Shown: positions 8,624 to 18,819, numbered from the stretch's first letter. The stretch: DNA of 64,000 nt from Acidobacteriota bacterium (GCA_018269055.1 JAFDVI010000028.1:124001-188000), one strand, 5' to 3'. Notes: a model not told the origin generated them from the sequence alone. Translations and numbers: made by a program.

Positions 8624-11056
8624 ATGGAATCGTTTTGGAAAGATTTGCGACATTCGATCCGTTCGCTGAGCAAAAAGCCCGGCTTCACGTTTATCGTCGT
8701 GTTGACGCTGGCGCTGGCGATTGGCGCGAATACAGCGATTTTTTCGGTCGTCAATGCCGCGCTGCTCAAACCTTTGCCGTACCGCGAACCGGAACGGTTG
8801 GTGCATTTGTGGGAGGCGACGCCGCAGCAAAACTACCCCAAGCGCGAGGCCTCGTATCCGGATTATCAGGATTGGCGATTGTGCGACGCCTTTGACGGTG
8901 TGGCGGCGTATCGCGGCGGCGGTGGCTTTATGCTGGCGACGCCGGAAAGCACCGAACGCATTGAGGGCGGATTCGTGTCGGGCAATTTCTTTTCCGTGCT
9001 GGGCGTGACGCCGCTGTTGGGGCGCACTTTGACCGAAGCGGACGAAAAGCAGGGCGCAGAGCGAGTTGCGTTGTTGAGCTACGGATTCTGGCAGCGGCGA
9101 TTTTCCGGCGATGCCAACATCGTCGGAAAACAGATTGTGCTCAGCGGAAATTCGTATCAGGTGATTGGCGTTCTCCCACCGGAATTTCAATTCGCCAAGC
9201 GGGGTTCGGCGGAGATTTGGACGACCTGGCAACTCAGCCAAAGCATGATGACGCGGCGGTTTATGCACTTTGTGAATGTCTTTGCGCGGTTGAAACCGGG
9301 TGTCAACCTGGAACAGGCCAAAGCCGCGATGCAGCCGATCACGGCGCACATCGCTCAGGAATATGCCGATTCTCACGCCGGAACGTCCATCATCGTTACG
9401 CCGCTTCACCAGGAATTTGTCGGCAACATCAAACCGCTGCTGGTGTTGTTGCTGGTTGCGGTCGGTTTTGTGTTGTTGATTGCGTGTTCCAACGTCGCCA
9501 ACCTGTTGCTGGTACGCGCTTCGGGACGGCAAAAGGAAATCGCCATTCGTTCGGCGCTGGGGGCTTCCGCGTGGCGTTTGGTTCGACAACTGTTGACGGA
9601 AAGTCTGGTGCTGGCCTTGGCGGGCGGAGCCATCGGATTGTTGCTGGCTCGTTGGGGAGTTGACGGGTTGATTTCGGCAATCCCGGATAATTTGCTGAAC
9701 ACCATGCCGTATCTTCGCGTGGTGACAATTGATGGTTCCGCACTGGCGTTTACGGCGGCGCTGTCGTTGGCCGTCAGCTTATTGTTTGGGCTGGTCCCCG
9801 CGCTGCATGCGTCGAAAGCCGATTTGCAATCGGTGCTGAAAGAAGGTGGCAAGACGTCCGGGGCGTCGGCGCGCCAGGGATTGCGAAACGCGCTGGTAGT
9901 GGCCGAAGTGGCATTGGCGCTGGTGCTATTGGTCGGAGCCGGTTTGATGTTGCGCAGTTTGTGGGGATTGATCAACGTGGATCCGGGATTCAATCCGCGA
10001 AACCTGCTGACGTTCACTTTCACGTTGCCGCCCACGGCGTACGATTCAAATGAAAAATTGATTGTTGCGCGCCAACAAATGCTCGCGCGTTTGGCCGCGA
10101 TTCCGGGCGTCGAAGGCGCTGCCACGGTCAATACTTTGCCGCTGATTGGCGGCAACACAACGCGGTTTTATCCAACGAACCAACCAAAACCCGCTCCCGG
10201 AGACGATATTGAAGCCAATTTGCGTGACGTCAGCGCAAATTATTTCAGCGTCATGGGTGTGCGGCTGATTTCTGGTCGGTACTTCAACGAAATTGATACG
10301 GCGAATTCCCAGCCCGTGGTGATCATCAACCAATCGCTGGCGAAACGCGCGTTTCCGAATCAGGATGCCGCCGGTCAAAACATCATGTTTACGGGTGACA
10401 GTGCGCCTGTGCAGATTGCCGGTGTAGTCGCGGATGAAAAGATCACGGGGTTGGATGCGCAAAACACTTCGGTTGTTTATTACCCATACCAACAAGATTC
10501 CTCGGTTGGCACCGCCAGCAGCGTTGTCGTTCGCACCACGGGCGATCCGATGAGCATGAGCAACACCGTCCGCCGCCAATTGCAATCTTTTGAACCGGGA
10601 ATCTCCATCTTTTTCGTGCGAACGATGGAACAGATTGCCGCGACATCCCCTGCAACCTTTGCGCGCCGTTACCCGGCAATGCTGATTGGATTGTTCGCGG
10701 TGGTCGCGTTGTTGCTGGCGGCGATTGGAATTTACGGCGTGATTTCTTACGCCGTCAGCCAGCAAACGCACGAAATCGGTGTCCGCATTGCGTTGGGCGC
10801 GCGTCCGGCGAACATCCTGGGCTTGGTCATGAAGAAAGGCATTGGATTGACGTTGATCGGCATTTCGCTTGGATTGATCGCTTCCTTTGCGTTGACCCGA
10901 TTGATGGCGGACTTGCTGTTTGGCATCAGTGCAACTGACCCGCTGACCTTTGCCGGAATTGCCGTGTTGTTGACTGCGGTTGCACTGGTGGCCTGTTACG
11001 TCCCGGCGCAGCGGGCAATGAAAGTGGATCCGATGGTGGCGCTTCGTTACGAATGA
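8624..11056 (+). CDS. ADOP-family duplicated orphan permease (MacB/FtsX type)
   Basis: 810-residue membrane protein with two MacB periplasmic-core/FtsX units in tandem. The opening ESFWKDLRHSIRSLSKKPG followed by a hydrophobic segment and TAIFSVVNAALLKPLPY is typical of the acidobacterial duplicated orphan permease family (ADOP, TIGR03434). Each FtsX block ends with signature stretches (IACSNVANLLLVRASGR; EIGVRIALGARP). No ATPase gene is adjacent, as is usual for the family, so the energising partner is unknown. AAAGGAG lies upstream of the ATG at suitable spacing. The protein is one of the strongest taxonomic markers in the window. Confidence 0.95.
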   Translation: MESFWKDLRHSIRSLSKKPGFTFIVVLTLALAIGANTAIFSVVNAALLKPLPYREPERLVHLWEATPQQNYPKREASYPDYQDWRLCDAFDGVAAYRGGGGFMLATPESTERIEGGFVSGNFFSVLGVTPLLGRTLTEADEKQGAERVALLSYGFWQRRFSGDANIVGKQIVLSGNSYQVIGVLPPEFQFAKRGSAEIWTTWQLSQSMMTRRFMHFVNVFARLKPGVNLEQAKAAMQPITAHIAQEYADSHAGTSIIVTPLHQEFVGNIKPLLVLLLVAVGFVLLIACSNVANLLLVRASGRQKEIAIRSALGASAWRLVRQLLTESLVLALAGGAIGLLLARWGVDGLISAIPDNLLNTMPYLRVVTIDGSALAFTAALSLAVSLLFGLVPALHASKADLQSVLKEGGKTSGASARQGLRNALVVAEVALALVLLVGAGLMLRSLWGLINVDPGFNPRNLLTFTFTLPPTAYDSNEKLIVARQQMLARLAAIPGVEGAATVNTLPLIGGNTTRFYPTNQPKPAPGDDIEANLRDVSANYFSVMGVRLISGRYFNEIDTANSQPVVIINQSLAKRAFPNQDAAGQNIMFTGDSAPVQIAGVVADEKITGLDAQNTSVVYYPYQQDSSVGTASSVVVRTTGDPMSMSNTVRRQLQSFEPGISIFFVRTMEQIAATSPATFARRYPAMLIGLFAVVALLLAAIGIYGVISYAVSQQTHEIGVRIALGARPANILGLVMKKGIGLTLIGISLGLIASFALTRLMADLLFGISATDPLTFAGIAVLLTAVALVACYVPAQRAMKVDPMVALRYE

Positions 11057-11103
11057 CGGGCCTGCTCATACGGCTCGTCATCGGTTCTGCTGTTATCGCG
11101 AAA

Positions 11104-11589
11104 TCATCTCCGTTTGCTTTCGTGCGCCAGTAACCATTCCTTTCGTTCCATCCCCCCACCGTAACCGGTCAGCTTGCCGTTTGCGCCGATGACGCGGTGG
11201 CAGGGAACGATAATCGAAATCGGATTGCGCCCGTTGGCTGCGCCGACTGCGCGCGAACTGTTCGGGTTGCCGACGCGTTCCGCCAGTTCGCCATAACTGA
11301 TGGTTACGCCGAAAGGAATGGTCTGCAATTCCCGCCAAACTTGTTTTTGAAACTCTGTGCCGCGCATCGCCAGCGGTAAATCGAATTTCGTCAACTCTCC
11401 GGCAAAATACGCCGCCAATTGTTTGCGCGCTTCGGCAAATGGTTTGGCGTCGTCGTCACGCTTCCAATCCTCGCTGAAAAACGGCCCGTGGCGTTGCACG
11501 ACCATCGTCAAACTGGTCAGCGATTCGCCATCCGTAGACAGCAGCAACGGTTCAATCGGGCTTTCGATTCGCGTGTAATACGTTGTCAT
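11104..11589 (-). CDS. ogt: methylated-DNA-[protein]-cysteine S-methyltransferase
   Basis: 161-residue DNA repair protein that takes the alkyl group from O6-alkylguanine onto its own cysteine. The active-site PCHRV motif is present, preceded by the helix-turn-helix region ([13 protein letters not shown], then [12 protein letters not shown]) and followed by [16 protein letters not shown]. Its ATG overlaps the stop of the upstream Ada-AlkA gene in a 4-base ATGA junction, so the two are translationally coupled. A longer frame runs up to 11652, but the start at 11589 fits the overlap and family length. Confidence 0.96.
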   Translation of the reverse strand: MTTYYTRIESPIEPLLLSTDGESLTSLTMVVQRHGPFFSEDWKRDDDAKPFAEARKQLAAYFAGELTKFDLPLAMRGTEFQKQVWRELQTIPFGVTISYGELAERVGNPNSSRAVGAANGRNPISIIVPCHRVIGANGKLTGYGGGMERKEWLLAHESKRR

Positions 11590-13025
11590 TTTTCCTCCTC
11601 CTTCGTGGTTTCCAAAGACTTCCAAAGATGCATCACGGCGTAAGCGCGCCACGGTCTCCAGGTTTCGGCGATTTCCAAAACGCGTTTGGGTTTATTTGTG
11701 CCGAGCGCTTTGTAAACGCCGAGGTCAGTGTGCGGAAACGCGTCCGGCCAAGCCAATGCGCGCATCGCCACGTATTGCGCAGTCCATTCGCCTACGCCTG
11801 GAAGTTGTTTCAACTGCTCCATTGTTTGTTCGAGGTTGCCACCGGGTATCAGATTCACCTTTTTCGAAGCGACCGCTTCCGCCAGCGCGAGGATGGATTT
11901 TGCGCGTGCCCCGATGATTCCCAGCGCGGTCAGCTCCGACACTTCGGCAGCAGCGACTCGTTCAGGGTTGGGCGATAAATTTGTCAGTGCAGAGAATGGA
12001 GTTTCAATTGCTTCGCCGAATGCGGCGACGTAACGTCCAGCCAATGTTGTCGCTGATTTGACGCTGACTTGTTGACCCAAAATCGCTCGCACGGCGATTT
12101 CAAATCCCTCAAAGGCTCCGGGTACGCGCAAACCGGGATTCGCGTAGGCCAGCGAACCGAGTTGGTTGGCGATTTGCTGCGGATCGGCTTTCAGATCGAA
12201 CACCTGTTTGACGCGCGCCAAGGTCGGCAGTAGAGCTTTTGCCAGCGAAGCGGAAACTTCGACGCGCAAGACAGATTTTTCGCCTACTGGTTCAACGGCA
12301 ATCCAGCCGGTCTGTTTTCCCAACGCGACCGTTCGCAAATACCGATTGCCCTCGATCAGTTCCACGCCGCGCAATGCGCGCGCTTTCAAATACCCCAGCA
12401 TTGATTGCCAATCGAACGGAGGCCGATAAGCGAGTTCACAGGTTAGCGTCTCGGTCGCCGCTGTCGTTCGATTCTTTCGCAACTCCGTCGGATTCAACCG
12501 GTACCGTTCTTTGAACAGCGCGTTAAAGCGCCGCAAACTGGCAAAACCGCTGGCAAAAGCGATTTCCGTGATCGGCAAATTGGTGTCGGTCAGCAAACGT
12601 TTTGCCAACAACAACCGCTGCGTTTGAATCAACTCAATTGGCGAAACGCCGAATTCGGATTGAATCACGCGGCGCAAATGGCGGTCCGTCACGCCCATTT
12701 CGGCGGCAAACTCATCCAGGCGTTTTTCGGTCAGCGAACCATCTTCGATGCGATTGATTGCCGAAGCCGCCAACCTGCTGACGGCGTCCACGCGCGCATT
12801 GCCCGGCGCAAGCTCCGGGCGACAGCGCAAACAAGGTCGAAAGCCCGCTTGTTCCGCAGCCGCCGCTGTCGAAAAGAAATTACAATTTTCGCTGCGCGGC
12901 GTTTTGACGGTACAAACCGTGCGGCAATAAATCTTTGTTGTCGAAACGCCAACGAAAAACACGCCATCAAATCGCGAATCGTGCGTCAACACAGCCTGGT
13001 AATAACTTTTGTGATCCATAACCAT
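11586..13025 (-). CDS. Ada-type regulator fused to AlkA 3-methyladenine DNA glycosylase
   Basis: 479 residues. N-terminal Ada zinc domain with four cysteines (CRTVC and CLRC), then an AraC-type helix-turn-helix ([20 protein letters not shown]), then an AlkA N-terminal domain and HhH-GPD glycosylase with [11 protein letters not shown] and the catalytic Asp in [10 protein letters not shown]. The methyltransferase domain of Ada is absent and is supplied by the coupled ogt gene. The zinc domain is expected to sense methylphosphotriesters and activate transcription; the glycosylase excises alkylated bases. Start is uncertain: ATG at 13025 or 13019 fit the domain edge; no strong ribosome site is visible. 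The frame extends to 13103. Confidence 0.93.
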   Translation of the reverse strand: MVMDHKSYYQAVLTHDSRFDGVFFVGVSTTKIYCRTVCTVKTPRSENCNFFSTAAAAEQAGFRPCLRCRPELAPGNARVDAVSRLAASAINRIEDGSLTEKRLDEFAAEMGVTDRHLRRVIQSEFGVSPIELIQTQRLLLAKRLLTDTNLPITEIAFASGFASLRRFNALFKERYRLNPTELRKNRTTAATETLTCELAYRPPFDWQSMLGYLKARALRGVELIEGNRYLRTVALGKQTGWIAVEPVGEKSVLRVEVSASLAKALLPTLARVKQVFDLKADPQQIANQLGSLAYANPGLRVPGAFEGFEIAVRAILGQQVSVKSATTLAGRYVAAFGEAIETPFSALTNLSPNPERVAAAEVSELTALGIIGARAKSILALAEAVASKKVNLIPGGNLEQTMEQLKQLPGVGEWTAQYVAMRALAWPDAFPHTDLGVYKALGTNKPKRVLEIAETWRPWRAYAVMHLWKSLETTKEEEK

Positions 13026-13287
13026 GATTCGCAGTCTAGCCCTATTGGCAAAAACTGTCTCGCCGTTTTCGGACACGGAAATTGATTCCCGGTGCATTTG
13101 CAAAAATTGCCTGTCGAGATGAGAATTGCGCCTCTTTCAACCACAGATTTCTAAAACCAAAATGTAAAGAAGAACATTGCTTGCATAGATTATTGTCTGT
13201 GCGTTCCAACACAGGATTTCGTGCCACGAAGTGTGTCTGTGAAGCCGTAAGTGTCACGACACCTGACTCTTTGAAGGAGCTTTTTCA

Positions 13288-13812
13288 ATGTCGGTTCATC
13301 AAACATCATCAAAAGACAACAACGAACGTCGCTCTTTTCTAGGCGTTCTTTCCGGGCTGATTGCCGCTGGGATTACGGCTGTGCTTGGCGTCAACATCGG
13401 CCGGTTTGCCGTTTCCCCGGCCTTGTCGGCGGGCGGAGTCGAAAACTGGTCTGATCTGGGGCCGATTGCCGATATTCCAGAAGGCAAGCCGACTAAACGT
13501 AACGTCGTAGTCTCTCAGGACGCGGGGTGGGGCAAATTCCAGGCGCAACGAGCCGTTTGGGTGATTCGCAACGGTGAAAAGGTCACCGTGTTTACCGCCG
13601 TTTGCCCGCATCTGGGATGCACGGTCAACGCGAAAGAAGACGCTTTCTTTTGCGCCTGTCACGACAGCAAATGGGATGTTGCTGGTAAAACAGAAGGCGG
13701 CCCGACGCCGCGCGGGTTGGACGCGTTGGAATACAAAGTCGAAAACGATACGTTGAAAATTCGCTATCAGGATTTCAAACAGGGCATTCCGCAAAAGGAG
13801 GTCTTGGGCTGA
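13288..13812 (+). CDS. Rieske 2Fe-2S subunit of a cytochrome bc/b6f-type complex
   Basis: 174-residue protein with an N-terminal Tat-like anchor (ERRSFLGVLSG, then a hydrophobic helix) and a Rieske domain with CPHLGC and CACHDSKWD, giving the two Cys and two His cluster ligands. It accepts electrons from quinol at the Qo site of the cytochrome b subunit. GAAGGAG sits about 9 bases upstream of the ATG. The cytochrome b gene starts 2 bases after its stop, a typical qcr/pet operon. Confidence 0.96.
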   Translation: MSVHQTSSKDNNERRSFLGVLSGLIAAGITAVLGVNIGRFAVSPALSAGGVENWSDLGPIADIPEGKPTKRNVVVSQDAGWGKFQAQRAVWVIRNGEKVTVFTAVCPHLGCTVNAKEDAFFCACHDSKWDVAGKTEGGPTPRGLDALEYKVENDTLKIRYQDFKQGIPQKEVLG

Positions 13813-13813
13813 T

Positions 13814-15247
13814 ATGGGCGAAAAATCCAAAGTTGACCAGCTTGTTGATTGGGTTGATGAACGCACGGGCGTGAAAGGTTTGATGGACGAAGCCCTGAAC
13901 GAACCGATTCGGGGCGGCGCTCGATGGTCATACGTGTTTGGCAGTGTGCTGCTGTTTCTGTTTGCGATTCAGGTGGTGACCGGAATCGTCATGACCTTGT
14001 ATTACGTGCCGACCGCAGACCACGCGCACGCCAGCGTTGCCTACATTCAAAAAGTCGTACCCGGCGGAGCCATTCTGCGCGGCATTCACCATTACGGTTC
14101 CAGCGCGATGGTGATTGTGGCGGTGCTTCATTTGGCGCAAACCTTTCTATACGGCGCGTACAAACAGAAACGCGAACTGGTTTGGGTAGTCGGCGTCGTC
14201 ATGTTGTTGATCGTTCTTGGCTTTGGCTTTACGGGATATTTGCTGACCTGGGATCAGGCGGCGTATTTCGGCACAAAAGTCGGAACGTCCATTGCCGGGG
14301 AAATACCCGTCGTTGGCCATTTGCAGCAGAGAATTATGCTGGGCGGCACGGAATTGACGACGGTGACGCTGTCACGGTTTTTCACCACGCACGTATTTTT
14401 GTTGCCGCTGTTGTTGGCGTTGCTGGCCGGATTGCACGTGATGCTGTTCCGCAAAGCCGGTCCAGCCGGGCCGTATCACAGTCTGGATGACAAAAAAATT
14501 GATCGCTTTTTTCCGAAACAGGCGTTCTTTGATTCCGTGGCAATGCTGGTTGTTTTTCTCGCGTTGGTTTATCTGGCGATGAAAATGCCTGCCGAACTCG
14601 GGCCGGTTGCCGATCCAAGCTCGGATTATCTGGCGCGCCCGCCGTGGTATTTCATGCCGTTATTCCAATTGTTGAAATGGTTTCCCGGCGGATGGGCGAT
14701 CATCCCCACGACGGTTTTGCCCGTAGTGGTGTTCGGACTCCTGTTTCTGCTGCCGTTTCTGGATCGCAAAGTGGAGCGAAATCCGTTCAAACGTCCGCTG
14801 GCGAGTCTGGTGTTGTTGCTGACTATTTTCGGATCTGTCGGATTGATCTTTCTGGCGAAATATCAGGACAGAAACAATCCCGAATTTGCCGAAAAGTTAA
14901 AGAAGCAGGACGAAGAAACGGAAGCGTTCTTCAAAACGCCGTTTGAGCCGCAACTCGTCGGAGCGACAACGGCTATGGTCGCGGCTGGTGGCGGTGGCGG
15001 TGCAGTTCCACCAGCGTATGTCGAACATTGTGCGGATTGCCACGGAGCCAGTGGACAGGGCGATCCTGATTTGGGTCCGAAATTGGCCGGTTTATCTGCC
15101 AAACCGCAACGCACGCAGGAAGATTTGCTGAAGATTCTGGACGATGCGCGGGCGTATGGGTTGAAGAAACCGATGCCGCCCAGCTTTCCTGACCTTTCCG
15201 AAGCCGACAAGAAAGCAATTGTCGAATGGATGCTGAAATTGAAATAA
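13814..15247 (+). CDS. cytochrome b subunit with fused C-terminal cytochrome c domain
   Basis: 477-residue membrane protein. Haem-ligand His pairs are seen in HHYGSSAMVIVAVLH (13 residues between the first and last His) and HVFLLPLLLALLAGLH (14 between), the spacing of b6/b6f-type rather than mitochondrial-type cytochrome b. The quinol-site motif reads PPWY near residues 276-279 where PEWY is usual. Cytochrome b N- and C-terminal halves are joined in one chain, and residues about 395-477 add a c-type domain with CADCH near 406 and a likely Met ligand in MPPSF. It is the core of the quinol:cytochrome c oxidoreductase together with the Rieske gene before it. Confidence 0.95.
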   Translation: MGEKSKVDQLVDWVDERTGVKGLMDEALNEPIRGGARWSYVFGSVLLFLFAIQVVTGIVMTLYYVPTADHAHASVAYIQKVVPGGAILRGIHHYGSSAMVIVAVLHLAQTFLYGAYKQKRELVWVVGVVMLLIVLGFGFTGYLLTWDQAAYFGTKVGTSIAGEIPVVGHLQQRIMLGGTELTTVTLSRFFTTHVFLLPLLLALLAGLHVMLFRKAGPAGPYHSLDDKKIDRFFPKQAFFDSVAMLVVFLALVYLAMKMPAELGPVADPSSDYLARPPWYFMPLFQLLKWFPGGWAIIPTTVLPVVVFGLLFLLPFLDRKVERNPFKRPLASLVLLLTIFGSVGLIFLAKYQDRNNPEFAEKLKKQDEETEAFFKTPFEPQLVGATTAMVAAGGGGGAVPPAYVEHCADCHGASGQGDPDLGPKLAGLSAKPQRTQEDLLKILDDARAYGLKKPMPPSFPDLSEADKKAIVEWMLKLK

Positions 15248-15302
15248 CCTCTTTCATTCCCCGGCGAAGCCCGGCATTAAACTTAAGGAGATCAAGACAG
15301 TA

Positions 15303-15653
15303 ATGAACAAAGTGAAATTGACGATTATCACGACGACTCTGGCGGCGGCGCTGATTGCGCTGTCTGTGGGAGGTTTTGCAACTACAACGCCCGTCGTCTT
15401 TCAGGACGGCGCGGCAATCTTTAATGAAAAATGCGCCAAATGCCACGGAGCCGACGGCAAAGGCGTTGATAAATTCAAAAAGCAAGGCGTCAAGGACATC
15501 ACCAACGACGCCTGGCAGAAAGCGAACACCGACGCGAAAATCATCGCCGTCATTAACAAGGGCAAAGGTGAGTTCATGCCCGCCTGGAAAGGCAAACTGA
15601 AACCGGCGGAAGTCAAAGCCGTGGTCAAACACATCCGCAGCTTGAAGAAATAA
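15303..15653 (+). CDS. small periplasmic c-type cytochrome
   Basis: 116 residues with a signal peptide, one CAKCHG haem motif near residue 44 and a distal Met in EFMPAWKG. It follows the cytochrome b gene by about 55 bases, with TTAAGGAG upstream of the start, and is probably the soluble electron carrier or an extra subunit of the complex. Confidence 0.93.
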   Translation: MNKVKLTIITTTLAAALIALSVGGFATTTPVVFQDGAAIFNEKCAKCHGADGKGVDKFKKQGVKDITNDAWQKANTDAKIIAVINKGKGEFMPAWKGKLKPAEVKAVVKHIRSLKK

Positions 15654-15666
15654 GTTCACCACTCAA

Positions 15667-15736
15667 GTTCGTAGTCCCGCCTTCAGGCGGAAGACCGGAA
15701 AAATAAACCTTTCCGGCTGAAGCCGGGACTACGAAC
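15667..15736. terminator. inverted repeat between convergent genes, likely bidirectional terminator
   Basis: Arms 15667-15679 (GTTCGTAGTCCCG) and 15724-15736 are perfect reverse complements over 13 bases; inside are further matches including CCGGAAA against TTTCCGG and a CCGCCTTCAGGCGG palindrome. It separates the cytochrome c gene from the convergent amidohydrolase. The inner palindrome links it to the repeat family at 20134-20277. Confidence 0.7.
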
Positions 15737-15738
15737 CG

Positions 15739-16635
15739 TTATTTGATCTTCAGCACCCGCCGCGCATTTTCGTACAACAGTTTTCGCTCAATTTTCCTGG
15801 TTGGCGCAAGCCGCCGAACTGTTTCCAGGCATTTGATGCCGCTGCAGCGCGTGTCTCTAGTGGTTTCGTCCTGGCAATCGCTGCCGTACATCAGTTTGTT
15901 TTGATGGCGGCGGAAAAAGTCTTTGGTGAAGTCTTCATCGCGTGATAGCGCATTCAGCCCGGAACCTGCTGACAGGTCGCCGTAAAAATTCGGGAAATCG
16001 CTCAGCCAGCGATCGGTTAATCCGCCCGGAGTCAATTTGCCTTTTGGATACAAAACCGTTTGATCATGGTTGCGATCAATGTTTCCCCAGAATGTTTGCG
16101 CGTGGCCGATGAAATTCACCTTTGGAAATTTTTTCAGCACATGGTGAAAGCGTTCGTAGTTGGTGTTGTATTTGCCGTGCTGGAAATGCATCAGTACCGG
16201 CACGTTGTAATCCTTGGCAATCGAAGCGATCAGCTCGATGGGTTTGGAATCGCAATCCACGAAAAACTTCTGCTCGCCGATGCCGATGGCTCCGGCTTTC
16301 AGGTATTTTTCGATGACGGTGCGCGCTTCCGGCAAATCGGCGACCTCGTTGGCGAAAAAGACGAATTCATTCGGAAACTGTTTGGCAAGTGCGACGACCG
16401 AATCGTTGCCGTAACAATCCGCTTCCAGTCCGAATTTTGATCCGGCGGGCAGCAGCACGGTTTTGGTTACGCCCAGCGCGCGTTGATGGCGAATCAAATC
16501 TTCATCGCTGCGCCCCCAGTAATGTGTGTGCTGGTGAATGTCTATGACGGGTTCTTTGGGTTGAGCGAATGCTTCTACGGTCAACGCCGTGACAGTCGTT
16601 GCCAGGAAATTTCGGCGGGAAATAGTTTTGTTCAT
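15739..16635 (-). CDS. amidohydrolase family (amidohydrolase_2) TIM-barrel protein, Tat-exported
   Basis: 298 residues with a leader MNKTISRRNFLATTVTALT. The metal-binding HQHTHYWG motif opens the barrel; HFQHGKYN, NFIGHAQTFWG and YGSDCQDE supply the later His and Asp. This is the family of ACMS decarboxylase-like and 2-pyrone-dicarboxylate lactonase-like hydrolases. Substrate unknown. It is transcribed toward the cytochrome genes and has no close partner. Confidence 0.85.
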   Translation of the reverse strand: MNKTISRRNFLATTVTALTVEAFAQPKEPVIDIHQHTHYWGRSDEDLIRHQRALGVTKTVLLPAGSKFGLEADCYGNDSVVALAKQFPNEFVFFANEVADLPEARTVIEKYLKAGAIGIGEQKFFVDCDSKPIELIASIAKDYNVPVLMHFQHGKYNTNYERFHHVLKKFPKVNFIGHAQTFWGNIDRNHDQTVLYPKGKLTPGGLTDRWLSDFPNFYGDLSAGSGLNALSRDEDFTKDFFRRHQNKLMYGSDCQDETTRDTRCSGIKCLETVRRLAPTRKIERKLLYENARRVLKIK

Positions 16636-16971
16636 TGCTGATGTAGCTTGGGAAGTGTCGTTATGCGCAAAAAAGAAGCGCTACAGGATGTTCTGTGGAT
16701 AAAAACTCAACACCAAGGATCAAAGGCTCGAAGGATCAAAGAATCTGGTGAAACCGAGGCGATTGCTTTCCACAAACTGCCTTTGAGCCGTTGTCCCTTT
16801 GATCCTTTGCGGTGAAAAAAACTTTTTAACTACACAAATCCCTGTACTGCCAAAAAAAGAAGACTCAGATTGACGCGCCTTGCGTCGCACTGAGTCTACA
16901 GTCACCTGCTTGCCGCCATCAATTCCTGGCAAGCAGTCATTTTGTCCAACCTCCAACCTAAGGAGCACAAA
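16636..16971. other. intergenic region with GGATCAAAG repeats
   Basis: No convincing gene. Two direct copies of AAGGATCAAAG (16714-16724 and 16731-16741) and an inverted copy CTTTGATCCTT (16797-16807) could fold into a hairpin. A CACTGAGTCTACAG stretch further on shows no clear partner. I see no clear promoter. Confidence 0.5.
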
Positions 16972-17397
16972 TCAATTCTGAACTGTTTGACCGAACAATC
17001 TCTCGCCGACGATTGGAATCTGGCGGCGATGGAGCAATAACACCACTGTGCTGCACACCAGAACCGCCACTGCCAGCGCGAACAATTCGCCATTGTCGCC
17101 GACCGGCGTCAATCTGATGCCCAACATGGTCAGGTGGCTCAAAATCGCGCCACAAGCCGTTCCCACGCCCATCAACGCCCCAAGCCAGATCGTGCGCGGC
17201 GTCAGCAACAAAACCGAAGCAATCAACTCAATCACGCCGGAACCAATTCTCCCCCACGGTTCAGCGCCGAGCTTCGTGAAGATGTAAACCGATTCTTCCG
17301 CACCCGTGAATTTGAAAAACAATGTTTGCAACAGAATGACAGCGACGACAATTTGCAGAATCCAGCTCAAAAGGTTTTGTCGCTTGCTCAGCTCCAT
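16972..17397 (-). CDS. DoxX-like integral membrane protein
   Basis: 141-residue membrane protein with four predicted helices. The first helix is followed by TLFFKFTGAEESVYIF, and the second region has GRIGSGVIELIASVLLLTPRT, a pattern typical of DoxX/DoxD-like proteins. The ATG at 17397 has a textbook AAGGAGGA (17405-17412) upstream; a longer frame to 17469 would run through a hairpin. Role unknown; relatives are linked to redox or membrane stress. Confidence 0.8.
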   Translation of the reverse strand: MELSKRQNLLSWILQIVVAVILLQTLFFKFTGAEESVYIFTKLGAEPWGRIGSGVIELIASVLLLTPRTIWLGALMGVGTACGAILSHLTMLGIRLTPVGDNGELFALAVAVLVCSTVVLLLHRRQIPIVGERLFGQTVQN

Positions 17398-17423
17398 GAC
17401 GGTATCCTCCTTCAGAAGAAATC

Positions 17424-17455
17424 CCGGCAAGCTTGTTGCGGTACAAGCTTGCCGG
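17424..17455. repeat. 13-bp inverted repeat in the leader of the DoxX-like gene
   Basis: CCGGCAAGCTTGT at 17424-17436 and its exact reverse complement at 17443-17455, with a 6-base loop. It lies just upstream of the ribosome-binding site of the DoxX-like gene, between it and the preceding permease gene. It may terminate the permease transcript or act as a leader hairpin. Confidence 0.75.
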
Positions 17456-17558
17456 ATAGTGATGGTCACCTTAGTTCATTGAAGCGCGACGCGCTGTTGC
17501 GCCGTCCTCGCTGGTTAAATACTTTGGAGCGGGTCGGATATTCCAGGAAAGGAAGTTT

Positions 17559-18815
17559 TTACTCGTACCGAAGCGACTCGATGGGATCAGTTTTTGATGC
17601 GCGCAACGCGGGCCACAACCCGCTGAAGATGCCGACGATCATCAAAATGCCAGTGGCTGTTAAAACGACATCGCCGGACAAGAGCAGGTAAATGTCAGTT
17701 TGTTTGGTTGGGTCTTCCAGCAGATCGGCGAGGAAAGGACGATGCCCGGCAAAGGTCACCATCAACCACGAAAGCGCGATGCCCAATCCACCGCCCAGAA
17801 AGGTGATCACCAAAGCTTCCAGGATAAACTGAATCAGGATATGGCTGCGCCGAGCGCCGAGCGCTTTGCGAACACCGATTTCGCGGGTTCGTTCAGTGAC
17901 GGAAACCAGCATGATGTTCATCACGCCGATGCCGCCAATCATCAACGTCAACGCTCCGATGAAGCTGAGAATGATTTTCAGCCCGCCTGTGATGCCGCTG
18001 ATCTGTTTCATGTTTTCGACGGAATCGTTGAAGCTCAGGGCGCGTTCGTCTTTCGGATTGAAATTATGCCGCGCGGCCAAAATCTCCTTGACCTGTTTCA
18101 GCGCCTGAAAATGCGTTGCCGGACTCAGGGTTTGGATGACCATGTTGTCCACATAATCCTGGTTCCAAAGTTGTTTGACCGTGGTGTAAGGAATGAAGGC
18201 GCAATACTTGTCCGGCGAATAGTAATTGGAAAAGCTGACTTTTTGCGTCAACACGCCGATGACCTCAAAAGTCAATCCGCTGATGCGAATGGTTTCTCCG
18301 ACCGCAGGCGAATTGCCGAACAGTTTTTTGGCGACTTCCGAGCCGAGGAATACGACGCGGCGTTGTTTTTCCAGGTCTTCGGCGTTGATGAAGCGGCCAA
18401 ACTCCGCGACTTCGCTGCGCATTTCGGCGTATTCCGGCGCAACGCCGCGCACGTTGCTGGTGGTTTGTTTGATTCCGTACGCCAGCGGCAAGGACTCAAC
18501 ATATTCCGGGCTGACGTATTTGATCAGGCCAAGTTGTCGCAGCGGCTGCGCGTCTTCTTCTTTCAATCGAACTTTGCGACCGGCGCGTTCGCCACCAGCC
18601 TGCATGCTGGTCTGGCCGTTCCAGATGACGACGGTGCCGTTGCTGAATGCGCGGCGAAACCCCACGGCCAGCGCATTGTGAAATCCGTTTCCGTAAGCCA
18701 TCAACAGCACAACGGCGACAATTCCCCATGCGATGCCGGTCATTGTCATCACCGCGCGAATGCGATGACCGATCAGGGCTTGAATAGCTTGAACAAAGAC
18801 TTCTTTGAGAATCAT
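17559..18815 (-). CDS. ABC transporter permease, MacB/FtsX family (second of a pair)
   Basis: About 418 residues from ATG 18815 ([20 protein letters not shown]); the frame continues upstream to 18899 over the neighbouring gene end. N-terminal helix, MacB periplasmic core, then FtsX helices with [30 protein letters not shown] and a C-terminal [18 protein letters not shown]. It begins 4 bases after the stop of the other permease. The pair plus the upstream membrane fusion protein resemble a MacAB-type exporter, but no nucleotide-binding gene is present here. Confidence 0.92.
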   Translation of the reverse strand: MILKEVFVQAIQALIGHRIRAVMTMTGIAWGIVAVVLLMAYGNGFHNALAVGFRRAFSNGTVVIWNGQTSMQAGGERAGRKVRLKEEDAQPLRQLGLIKYVSPEYVESLPLAYGIKQTTSNVRGVAPEYAEMRSEVAEFGRFINAEDLEKQRRVVFLGSEVAKKLFGNSPAVGETIRISGLTFEVIGVLTQKVSFSNYYSPDKYCAFIPYTTVKQLWNQDYVDNMVIQTLSPATHFQALKQVKEILAARHNFNPKDERALSFNDSVENMKQISGITGGLKIILSFIGALTLMIGGIGVMNIMLVSVTERTREIGVRKALGARRSHILIQFILEALVITFLGGGLGIALSWLMVTFAGHRPFLADLLEDPTKQTDIYLLLSGDVVLTATGILMIVGIFSGLWPALRASKTDPIESLRYE

Positions 18816-18819
18816 GACT

